NCBI GenBank assembly: GCA_016787445.1
Contig: JAEUTQ010000038.1
Span: 19,663-83,662 of the forward strand
Source: Bacteroidia bacterium
GTDB lineage: Bacteria; Bacteroidota; Bacteroidia; B-17B0; Aurantibacillaceae
DNA: 64,000 nucleotides
Reading direction: 5' to 3'
Part shown: positions 54,476 to 62,725 of the stretch, in pieces
How the letters are laid out: each line of letters begins with the position of its first letter
Numbering within the stretch: position 1 is the stretch's first letter
The notes under the pieces: model-generated
Databases searched by the model: none
What the model was told of the DNA's origin: nothing
Seen by the model: the letters and a program-made list of their open reading frames with translations, nothing else
Made by a program: the position numbers and the translations under genes

Positions 54476-55033
54476 ATGAAAACAACTAAATTATTTCTAT
54501 TCGCACTATTAATAGGCGGCTTGTGCAATTTTAGTTTTGCCCAAATTACCTTTGTTAAAGGTTATATGATAAACGATAAAGGCGACACCTTGAAAGGTGA
54601 AATCAAAATGAACCCTAAAAAAGAATTTGATCAATACAATAAGGTTTTCTTTAAGGATGAAAGTGGTGTTCAGAAAAATTACAAACCGGATAAAGTAAAA
54701 GGATACGGCTTCGACAACAAACATTTTATTGCAGCCAAATACGAAGGCGATATGCTCTTCTATAAAATTCTGTGCAACGGAAAACTCATGCTTTACGAAA
54801 TGATGTACGAGGTGATGCAAATGAACGAAATCAGTTACAAGAGCGATTATTATGTATCGAATCCCGGAGATACTGAATACACTAAGCTCAAACAAAATAA
54901 ATATAAAAAACAATTAGCTGAATTAATGAAAGACAATCCCGATATTGCTGCCGGAGATGAAGAAAAGAAATTTGAGATTGAAAAAGTATTGGAACTGGTA
55001 AACCAATATAACGATTGGGCTAAATCAAAATAA
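54476..55033 (+). CDS. Secreted protein of unknown function
   Basis: 185 residues with signal peptide MKTTKLFLFALLIGGLCNFSFAQ. The mature part begins ITFVKGYMINDKGDTLKGEI and has YKPDKVKGYGFDNKHFIAAK, then LYEMMYEVMQMNEISYKSDY and a Lys-rich C-terminal helix. It resembles a group of Bacteroidota periplasmic proteins with a GDTLxG opening, but I do not recognise a named family. A terminator follows before polA. Confidence 0.7.
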   Translation: MKTTKLFLFALLIGGLCNFSFAQITFVKGYMINDKGDTLKGEIKMNPKKEFDQYNKVFFKDESGVQKNYKPDKVKGYGFDNKHFIAAKYEGDMLFYKILCNGKLMLYEMMYEVMQMNEISYKSDYYVSNPGDTEYTKLKQNKYKKQLAELMKDNPDIAAGDEEKKFEIEKVLELVNQYNDWAKSK

Positions 55034-55053
55034 AATTACTGCAAACACTTTCA

Positions 55054-55086
55054 GGCAAAGCTGAATTTTACGGCTTTGCTTTTTTA
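55054..55086 (+). terminator. Intrinsic terminator upstream of polA
   Basis: Stem gcaaagc / gctttgc (55055-55061 with 55073-55079), loop of 11 bases, and T6. It isolates polA from the upstream unit. Confidence 0.8.
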
Positions 55087-55100
55087 TTTAAATAACTATT

Positions 55101-57950
55101 ATGCTGACAAAAAATACAGACAAAAAACTTTTTTTACTCGATGCTTTTGCATTGATTTATCGCGCTTACTTTGCGTTCAGCAATAATCCACGCATTAACT
55201 CAAAAGGTTTTAATACCTCAGCTATTTTTGGTTTTACCAATACCTTGCTCGAAATTCTAAATAAAGAGAAACCCAGTCATATTGCCGTAGTATTCGATAC
55301 GGACGCCCCTACTCAACGTCACGAAGAGTTTGAAGCCTACAAAGCGAATCGCGAAGAAATGCCGGAAGATTTACGCGCTAGTATTCCTCTTATCATAGAC
55401 TTAATTAAAGGATTTAACATTGAAGTAATTGGTTTGCCAGGCTATGAAGCGGATGATTTGATAGGTACACTCGCACGCAAAGCTGAGAATTTAGGTTACA
55501 CCACCTACATGATGACACCTGACAAAGATTACGGGCAATTAGTTGATGCAAATACTTACATCTATAAACCTGCGCGATTAGGTAATGGCGCGGAAGTATT
55601 AGGTGTTGAAGATATTTGCAAGAAATGGGAAATAAGAAATGTGGGTGAATTAATTGATATCCTTGGCTTAATGGGTGATAAGGTGGATAACATTCCTGGA
55701 ATTCCGGGTGTGGGAGAAAAAACAGCCATTCAATTAATAAAGGATTTCGGAAGCATCGAAAATCTATTACAGAATACTGATAAATTGAAAGGCAAACTAA
55801 AAGAGAAAGTAGAAAATAATAAAGAAATGGCTATTCAATCAAAGCGACTAGCCACCATTATTATTGATTGTCCAATTGAATTTGACGAGCAAAAATTAGT
55901 CAGAAAAGAATTAAATAAAGATGCCTTGCGCGAATTATTCAAGGAACTTGAATTCAGAAGACTTGGACAAACCTTATTGGGCGAAGATATTGGTGGGAAT
56001 GAAAGTTTAGCATCTGAGAAAACTGAATACAAGGCAAAAGCATCAAACGGACAAACTGATTTATTTTCGACTGCAGCTTTTTTTAATGAGCAAAATGGAA
56101 ATGGCGATTCCGGCGAATCTGAACCGGAAACAAATCACGAAACTATTTCAACCGTTGCACACCAATATATTTTAGTGGATACGGATGAAAAATTAAATGA
56201 ACTTATTTCGGTTTTAAATTCCGTGCAGGAATATTGTTTCGATTCTGAAACAACAGGACTCAACGCATTGGAAGCTGAAGTTGTAGGTTTATCGTTTTCA
56301 ATCAAAGCGCATGAAGCTTTCTATGTGTCAATACCTGCAGATAAAAATGAAGCGCAGAAAATACTCGAGAAACTAAGACCTATTTTTGAAAACGAATCGA
56401 AAATCTTAATCGGACAAAACATAAAATACGATTACCATATTTTAAAAAACTACAATATCTCAATTAAAAACAAACTGTGGGACACCATGGTGGCGCATTT
56501 TTTAATTCAGCCCGACATGCGTCACAACATGGATGTGTTAGCTGAAACTTATCTGAATTATTCACCCGTTAGTATTGAAACCTTAATTGGGAAAAGAGGA
56601 AAAAATCAGCTGAGCATGCGGGATGTTCCTGTTGAACAAATTAAAGACTATGCAGCAGAAGATGCAGATGTTACCTTCCAATTAAAAGATAAGTTTGTTC
56701 CCAAGTTAAAGGAAACTGAAACTGAAAAATTATTTACTGAAGTGGAAGTGCCTTTAATAACCGTGTTGGCCGACATGGAACGTGAAGGAATTAATCTGGA
56801 TGTAAAAGGCTTAAAAGATTTCTCTGTGCAATTAGCAGAAGACATTACAAAAGTAGATGACGAAATTCAGCAACTTGCCGGTACTAAATTCAATATTTCC
56901 TCACCAAAACAAGTAGGCGAAATTTTATTTGAATATTTGAAAATTGTAGATAATCCGAAGAAAACAAAAACCGGACAATACGCTACCAGCGAAGATATTT
57001 TAGCTAAGCTCGAAGGTAAACATCCGATAATTTCCAAAATTTTAGATTACCGCGAATTAGTTAAATTAAAAAGTACGTATGTAGATGCCCTACCCGATTT
57101 AGTAAGTGGTGTAACACATCGCATTCATACTTCTTTCAATCAAGTTGTAGCCGTAACCGGGCGATTAAGTAGCGATAATCCCAATCTTCAAAACATTCCG
57201 ATTCGTACCGAGCGTGGACGTCAGATTCGGAAAGCATTTATTCCACGCAATGAAGATTACGTTTTATTAAGCGCCGATTATTCACAGATAGAATTACGTG
57301 TTGCTGCTTCTATGAGTGGCGATCCGGGAATGTGTGAAGCATTTAATGCCGGGAAAGATATTCATACAGCAACTGCCGCCAAAGTTTATGGTGTTCCTGA
57401 AAATGAAGTAACAAAAGACATGCGTTACAAAGCCAAGAGCGTAAACTTTGGTATCATATACGGACAAGGTGCATTTGGCTTAGCAGAAAATTTAAATATT
57501 TCACGCACCGAAGCCAAACAACTCATAGATAATTATTTTAAGGAGTATGAGGGAATCAAAAAATTCATGGATGGGCAAGTGAACTTCGCACGCGAACATG
57601 GCTATGTAAAAACATTATTAGGCAGAAAAAGATGGTTACGTGATATCACATCCAGCAACGCGACTGTCAGAAGTTTTGCCGAGCGAAACGCGATTAATGC
57701 ACCTATTCAAGGTTCAGCAGCAGACATGATAAAAGTAGCGATGATTAATATTCATAACGAACTCAGTAAAATGAATATTAAATCGCGCATGGTATTGCAG
57801 GTGCATGACGAATTAGTATTTGATGTTTATAAACCGGAATTGGATTTAATTAAACCTATCATTGAAAAACACATGCAACATGCCCTGCCATTAAAAGTAC
57901 CCGTGGAGGTTGGAATGGGTGTTGGTGTAAATTGGCTGGAAGCACATTAA
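55101..57950 (+). CDS. polA: DNA polymerase I
   Basis: 949 residues with three domains. The 5'-3' exonuclease (about 1-290) has FLLDAFALIYRAYFAF, EADDLIGTLAR and GDKVDNIPGIPGVGEKTA. The 3'-5' proofreading domain (about 350-560) keeps its acidic residues: FDSETTGLNALEAEVVGLS, NIKYDYHILK and YAAEDADVTFQL, so it should be active. The polymerase domain has motif A LSADYSQIELRVAA, motif B RYKAKSVNFGIIYGQG and motif C QVHDELVFDV. It works in Okazaki fragment processing and repair. Flanked by terminators at both ends, it appears to be a single-gene unit. Confidence 0.97.
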   Translation: MLTKNTDKKLFLLDAFALIYRAYFAFSNNPRINSKGFNTSAIFGFTNTLLEILNKEKPSHIAVVFDTDAPTQRHEEFEAYKANREEMPEDLRASIPLIIDLIKGFNIEVIGLPGYEADDLIGTLARKAENLGYTTYMMTPDKDYGQLVDANTYIYKPARLGNGAEVLGVEDICKKWEIRNVGELIDILGLMGDKVDNIPGIPGVGEKTAIQLIKDFGSIENLLQNTDKLKGKLKEKVENNKEMAIQSKRLATIIIDCPIEFDEQKLVRKELNKDALRELFKELEFRRLGQTLLGEDIGGNESLASEKTEYKAKASNGQTDLFSTAAFFNEQNGNGDSGESEPETNHETISTVAHQYILVDTDEKLNELISVLNSVQEYCFDSETTGLNALEAEVVGLSFSIKAHEAFYVSIPADKNEAQKILEKLRPIFENESKILIGQNIKYDYHILKNYNISIKNKLWDTMVAHFLIQPDMRHNMDVLAETYLNYSPVSIETLIGKRGKNQLSMRDVPVEQIKDYAAEDADVTFQLKDKFVPKLKETETEKLFTEVEVPLITVLADMEREGINLDVKGLKDFSVQLAEDITKVDDEIQQLAGTKFNISSPKQVGEILFEYLKIVDNPKKTKTGQYATSEDILAKLEGKHPIISKILDYRELVKLKSTYVDALPDLVSGVTHRIHTSFNQVVAVTGRLSSDNPNLQNIPIRTERGRQIRKAFIPRNEDYVLLSADYSQIELRVAASMSGDPGMCEAFNAGKDIHTATAAKVYGVPENEVTKDMRYKAKSVNFGIIYGQGAFGLAENLNISRTEAKQLIDNYFKEYEGIKKFMDGQVNFAREHGYVKTLLGRKRWLRDITSSNATVRSFAERNAINAPIQGSAADMIKVAMINIHNELSKMNIKSRMVLQVHDELVFDVYKPELDLIKPIIEKHMQHALPLKVPVEVGMGVGVNWLEAH

Positions 57951-57952
57951 TA

Positions 57953-57981
57953 AAAAAAAGCGGGCAATGCCCGCTTTTTTT
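57953..57981. terminator. Bidirectional terminator between polA and the YCF48-repeat gene
   Basis: Stem aaaaagcgggc / gcccgcttttt with a 3-base loop, an A-run on one side and T7 on the other, so it can stop transcription from both converging genes. Confidence 0.9.
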
Positions 57982-58000
57982 ACCAAATAAACTACACACA

Positions 58001-61000
58001 TTACTTCGTTACAATTATCTTCTTGTGAAGTTTCGCTGAATTTGAATACATGTAATAAACACCCTCAGCGAGATTGTCAATTTTTATGGTCTCCTCTACC
58101 CCTTCCTCTTTTTCAAAGTTGAAAATAACTTGTCCTAATTGATTATATATTTCAAATATACCACCAATTGAAGTACGGATACTAAACGAACCATTGTTAG
58201 GATTTGGATAAACTGTAAACTCATTGCTAATCATTTGCTCTTCTACACCTGAGCACACAGATACGGATTGTGTAAACACTGATGAGTTCTCACAACCATT
58301 TCCGTCAGTACCAATTACTGTATAAGTTGTAGTTGTACTCGGACTCACCGCAACGATAGCTGTTGTAGCACCTGTATTCCAACTATAAGTACTCGCACCA
58401 CTTGCAGTTAATGTAGCTGTTTGTTGTGTTGGTTGAGTACAAATAATAGGACTGTTTGTAATCACATTCACAGTTGGTAATGGATGAACCGTAACAGTGA
58501 TTTGAGATGTGTTACTACATCCAGATGCATTTGTACCGGTAACACTGTAGGTTGTTGTGATACTTGGAGATACTACTGTAGAAGCTGAACCGGCACCTGT
58601 ACTCCAACTGTACGTTGAAGCACCAGACGCGGTTAACGTAGCAGATTGAGGTATAGCTGTTGCACAAGTTGTTGAATTTGATGTTATACTGCTTACACTT
58701 GGATTTGTACTTACTCCTATTGTTATTACGGTGCTTCCTGAACATGTTCCGCTGGTTCCGTTAACAGTATAATTTGTAGACACTGATGGAGTAACAGAAA
58801 TAGTCGTTGAGTTAGAACCAGTATTCCATGTATAGGTAGATGCTCCATTTGCTGTTAATACTACCGGTGCGCCTGAGCACGAAACAGAAGCCGATGGAAT
58901 TATATTCATACTAATGGCAGAACTTACATTGATTGAGATGGCCGAAGTTGCACTGCAAATCCCATTGATACCAATAACAGAGTACGTAGTATTTGAAGAT
59001 GGTGACACCACCAAAGAATTACCTGTTGCTCCTGTACTCCACGAATAAGTGGAAGCACCACTCGCTGTTAATGTTGATGATCCTCCTGTACAAATTGTGC
59101 TTGCCGTTGAATTCACCAATAAATTTGGTGTATCGTTGTAAATAGTAATTGTACGAGATGAGCTGCAAGTTCCGTTACTTCCTGTTACTGTATAGGTAGT
59201 TGCCACGCTTGGCGACACTGCAATTGCTGCAGTCGTTGCCCCGGTATTCCATGTATAAGATGATGCGCCTGTTGCAGTAAGTGTAGACGAACCACCCGAA
59301 CAAATTGTAGCAGAACTAGCGGTGGTATTAACTGTTGGAGTAGGCGAAACGGTTATGGAAATTGTTTTTGAATTGGTACATCCGCCTGTTGTACCCGTAA
59401 CGGTGTACGTTGTACTTAAAGTAGGCGTAACATTAATTGATGCAGAGGTTGAACCGGTGTTCCATGTATAAGTAGTAGCACCCGTTGCCGATAATCCAAC
59501 GCTACTGCCCGGACAAATATTAGAAGTACTTGAGCTTACTACAACCGTTGGAGAAGCTGTTACAGATACCGTTTTATATGTCGACAAATTATAACAATTT
59601 GAATTACCCGCAGCTATAAATACACTTCCTCCTGCTGCTCCAACTAATGCGCTAATTGTATTAGTAGTAGAAGTGCCGGTCCATGTTCCCGGTAAATTCC
59701 ACGAATAAGTAGTTGCGCCTGAAATTGGCGAAACACTATAAATAGTAGTGCTATTAATACAAGCGGTACTTGGACCGAAAATAAATGAAGGTACTGCGGG
59801 AACTGTATGAAGTGTAATCGCTAATGTTCTTGAAGGAGAAGCGCATGAACCATTCATTGCCGATACTGTTATTGTTCCGGCTGCAGAACCCGCCGTAATT
59901 CCAATTGTATTGCTTCCTGATGTTCCACCATAACCCACAGGTTTTTGCCATGAATAACTTGTCGCTCCAACAACAGGAGCAACACTGTAAGTATTTAATG
60001 AATAAGGACACACCAATGTATTACCGGCAATAGCTGCGGGTTGTGCAGGAACAGTATTAGTATTTACTGCCTTAGTTCTGATTGTTGACCAACATGTCCC
60101 ATTCCCCGCTCTAACCGCAATATTACCATTCACTGTTCCAACTGTTGTGCTGATACTGTTTGTTGTGGATGTTCCTGCCCATGTAGCAGGTATTGCCCAT
60201 GAATAGGTTGTTGCACCGGCCACTGGTGTAACGCTATAGATCTCTGTTGCCGATTGACAAACATTTATTAAACCTGAAATTGTTCCGGGTTGCGCAGGAA
60301 CAGTTAAAGTTGTAACTGATAAAGTTCTTACCAAAGATCTGCAACCACCACTATGAGCATAAACACTAAATGTACCTGATGCAGTTCCTGATGTAACAGA
60401 AATTGTATTAGTTGATGAAGTGCCTGTCCAACCGGAAGGAATTGACCATGTATAAAAATCAGCGCCTCCAACAGCCGCTACACTATAAGTTGCAGTTACA
60501 CTTGGACAAATAGAAGCTGGTCCTGAGATAGTACCCGGTTGAGAAGGTGCTGAACAAAATGAAAGTATCGTTCCCGCTGTGCCAACAGCCCAACCTTGAG
60601 TAGAGCTATTCATGTGTAATCCCAACAACAAATTTGTTGTGCCTGAAGTTTGGCTTGTCCATGTTGTACCACCGTTAGTTGTAGTTAAAATAACACCATT
60701 GGCGCCAACTGCCCAACCTTGTGTTGTTGAAACAAATTGAACATGTTGCAAGTTTTGTGTTGTACCCGACGTTTGCGCAGTCCAATTTACACCACCATCT
60801 GTGGTTGTACGAATAACGCCATTGTTGCCAACTGCCCATCCTTGTGTTGTTGAAACGAAATATACATCATTTATATCAGTTGCTACTCCAATAGTATTCA
60901 CTGTCCAAGAAGTACCACCATTAGTTGTTCTTGCTACTGCACCACCGGCTCCAACAACCCATCCTGTAGTTGCATTAATGAAGAAAACTTTATACCAATT

Positions 61001-61483
61001 ATTAGTTGTGGCTCCTATCAAATTACTTTGTTGCGCCCAGTTTGCTCCTCCGTTTGTGGTTTTTAACCAACTACCGGATGTACCTACCGCGTAACCTGTT
61101 GTTGAACTACCAAAACTTATTCCATGTAAATTGGGCGAATTAAGATACGTTACTGCCGGGGCAGCCCAAGTCGTTCCACCGTTTGTTGTTCTAATTAACA
61201 AACCCGCATCACCTACTATAAATCCTGTTGTAGCCGATAAAAATGTAACATCACGGTTGGCATTTGTAAATGGCGAAGATTGAGCCGACCACGTTTGTCC
61301 GCCGTTGGATGTTACGCGTATCGTTGCTCCATCACCTACAGCCCATCCATTTTGAGCTGTTGGAAAGTGAACTGACCTGAGATTTTGTGTTGTTCCTGAA
61401 GTCTGTGTGCTCCAGGTTTGTGAGTAAACGACAACACTCATTAGAAATAAATGAGCCAGAATTGTAAATAATTTTCTTTTCAT
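58001..61483 (-). CDS. Secreted YCF48 / Ig-like repeat protein with type A T9SS signal
   Basis: 1160 residues from ATG at 61483; 25 further upstream codons are excluded because MKRKLFTILAHLFLMSVVVY starts a signal peptide. Residues about 22-310 contain YCF48-like propeller repeats (NGWAVGDGATIRVTSNGGQT, TGYAVGTSGSWLKTTNGGAN, QGWAVGNNGVIRTTTDGGVN). Residues 310-640 hold four or five PKD/Ig-like units (PGTISGPASICPSVTATYSV). Residues 645-1060 hold about seven short units of CSGxSxTLTATGASxYTWNTG type. A type A T9SS C-terminal domain ends the protein (VYPNPNNGSFSIRT, EIYNQLGQVIF, LAEGVYYMYSNS). Surface-exposed; the ligand is unknown. Confidence 0.9.
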   Translation of the reverse strand: MKRKLFTILAHLFLMSVVVYSQTWSTQTSGTTQNLRSVHFPTAQNGWAVGDGATIRVTSNGGQTWSAQSSPFTNANRDVTFLSATTGFIVGDAGLLIRTTNGGTTWAAPAVTYLNSPNLHGISFGSSTTGYAVGTSGSWLKTTNGGANWAQQSNLIGATTNNWYKVFFINATTGWVVGAGGAVARTTNGGTSWTVNTIGVATDINDVYFVSTTQGWAVGNNGVIRTTTDGGVNWTAQTSGTTQNLQHVQFVSTTQGWAVGANGVILTTTNGGTTWTSQTSGTTNLLLGLHMNSSTQGWAVGTAGTILSFCSAPSQPGTISGPASICPSVTATYSVAAVGGADFYTWSIPSGWTGTSSTNTISVTSGTASGTFSVYAHSGGCRSLVRTLSVTTLTVPAQPGTISGLINVCQSATEIYSVTPVAGATTYSWAIPATWAGTSTTNSISTTVGTVNGNIAVRAGNGTCWSTIRTKAVNTNTVPAQPAAIAGNTLVCPYSLNTYSVAPVVGATSYSWQKPVGYGGTSGSNTIGITAGSAAGTITVSAMNGSCASPSRTLAITLHTVPAVPSFIFGPSTACINSTTIYSVSPISGATTYSWNLPGTWTGTSTTNTISALVGAAGGSVFIAAGNSNCYNLSTYKTVSVTASPTVVVSSSTSNICPGSSVGLSATGATTYTWNTGSTSASINVTPTLSTTYTVTGTTGGCTNSKTISITVSPTPTVNTTASSATICSGGSSTLTATGASSYTWNTGATTAAIAVSPSVATTYTVTGSNGTCSSSRTITIYNDTPNLLVNSTASTICTGGSSTLTASGASTYSWSTGATGNSLVVSPSSNTTYSVIGINGICSATSAISINVSSAISMNIIPSASVSCSGAPVVLTANGASTYTWNTGSNSTTISVTPSVSTNYTVNGTSGTCSGSTVITIGVSTNPSVSSITSNSTTCATAIPQSATLTASGASTYSWSTGAGSASTVVSPSITTTYSVTGTNASGCSNTSQITVTVHPLPTVNVITNSPIICTQPTQQTATLTASGASTYSWNTGATTAIVAVSPSTTTTYTVIGTDGNGCENSSVFTQSVSVCSGVEEQMISNEFTVYPNPNNGSFSIRTSIGGIFEIYNQLGQVIFNFEKEEGVEETIKIDNLAEGVYYMYSNSAKLHKKIIVTK
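58260..59560 (-). repeat. Short GAStYtWNTG repeats in the T9SS protein gene
   Basis: About seven units of roughly 55-65 residues, each with a conserved Cys, TLTATGASTYTWNTG core and SPSxxTTYTVTGTNG ending. The DNA is similar enough between units to be misassembled by short reads. Confidence 0.75.
60555..61420 (-). repeat. YCF48-type tandem repeats (propeller) in the T9SS protein gene
   Basis: Seven or eight units of about 40 residues with the core WAVG(x)nG-(x)5-TTNGGxxW. Each forms one propeller blade element. In YCF48 itself such blades assemble photosystem II; in secreted bacterial proteins they are only a structural module. Confidence 0.75.
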
Positions 61484-61602
61484 TGCTTTTAATTTTAAAG
61501 CTAAATTCAGGATAAACCTTAGCTTAAAAAGCAGAATCCAAATAATGCCTCTAACCAACTAATAAGTGATGGCTTTAGGCTAATACCTGTGTTTTGGGAA
61601 GA

Positions 61603-61878
61603 TTATCTGGTTAGGCTGGCTTGCCATTTCATGAATTGCTCTTTGTAAGCATTCACTTCGTTCTCCAAATGCGTATAATTACCCTGATTATCGGATTTTT
61701 TAAGTTTAGCCAATAAATCCTCCGACTGAGTCAACAAATTAATAAACTGATTGGTATTTAAAAACATATTGGTGCTATCTAAACAAGAAAGCACACTTGT
61801 AAGGTTTTTATAATACACTTTCGTTATTCCCTTAAGACGAGCGGTAGAAATATGAAGGGGCTTACTGTTGAATACCAT
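61603..61878 (-). CDS. Small protein of unknown function (91 residues)
   Basis: Open frame from ATG at 61878. The composition is ordinary for a soluble helical protein (NQFINLLTQSEDLLAKLKKS, NEVNAYKEQFMKWQASL), without a signal peptide or membrane segment. The gene stands between the YCF48-repeat gene and the LytTR regulator on the same strand, in an otherwise empty 500-base gap. I do not recognise a family. It may be a real small protein or a chance frame; the absence of any overlapping gene favours a real one. Confidence 0.45.
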   Translation of the reverse strand: MVFNSKPLHISTARLKGITKVYYKNLTSVLSCLDSTNMFLNTNQFINLLTQSEDLLAKLKKSDNQGNYTHLENEVNAYKEQFMKWQASLTR

Positions 61879-61984
61879 TGTAATTAATCAGTACAAGTTT
61901 ACAAACAACAAGCACTTTAATTGCCTTGGATTAACAACTGACTATAACTAATGAATAAATGAAGTACTGTAATGAACCTGTGAA

Positions 61985-62725
61985 TCAGAAATTTTTCAGG
62001 AAGCTGATAACCACATCCTTTTTTCGCTGAGAAACCGGCACGCGTTGCCCGCCTTCCATAATTAAAAAGCCACCATCATTCTTTTCGAATTTTTCAATTT
62101 TATTGGCGTTAATTAAAAAGGAATTATGAACACGTAAAAAATCATATGGCTCAAGAATTTCTTCATACTCCTTTAAATTTTTTGAAACAACTATTTGTTT
62201 ATTGTTATCAATAAAAAAAGTAGTGTAAATACCGGAAGCCTCACAGCAAATTAAATCTTTGACTTTAATTATATGTATAGCGTCTAATTCTTTAAGAACA
62301 ATTTTCTTTTCTGATTTAGTCAGATTTTTTTCATTCATAACCGCTACCTGCTCCAGAAACAATTTATTTTTTATATTGCTTTCAGCTTTCTGAACACTTT
62401 TTGCCAATTCATCAGGATTAATCGGTTTAGTTAAAAAATCAATAGCGCTAAATCTGAAGGCATCTATCGCATACTTATTATGTGCCGTAATAAAAATAAC
62501 CTGGAATTTTATTTCGCTCAATTTAGACAGCATATCCATGCCTGTGCCATCGTCCATTTCTACATCCGTAAAAACAATATCAGGTTGCAATTCGTGAATT
62601 TTTTTTAAGCCACTAACAACACCGTCTGCTTCGGCAACCGAAGTAATTTGCGGACAAAAGGCTGTTATCAAATCAACAACCGTTGTCCGAATGTTTTTTT
62701 CATTATCTATTACGAGTGCCTTCAT
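61985..62725 (-). CDS. LytTR-family response regulator
   Basis: 246 residues. The receiver domain has Asp54 as phosphate acceptor (IVFTDVEMDDG), Thr80 and Lys100 (DFLTKPI). A linker leads to a LytTR DNA-binding domain (residues about 145-245: CCEASGIYTTFFIDN, DFLRVHNSFLINANKIEKF, VPVSQRKKD). It binds promoter repeats as a dimer when phosphorylated. The start overlaps the stop of the histidine kinase gene by 4 bases (ATGA), so they form a translationally coupled two-component pair. Target genes are unknown. Confidence 0.94.
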   Translation of the reverse strand: MKALVIDNEKNIRTTVVDLITAFCPQITSVAEADGVVSGLKKIHELQPDIVFTDVEMDDGTGMDMLSKLSEIKFQVIFITAHNKYAIDAFRFSAIDFLTKPINPDELAKSVQKAESNIKNKLFLEQVAVMNEKNLTKSEKKIVLKELDAIHIIKVKDLICCEASGIYTTFFIDNNKQIVVSKNLKEYEEILEPYDFLRVHNSFLINANKIEKFEKNDGGFLIMEGGQRVPVSQRKKDVVISFLKNF

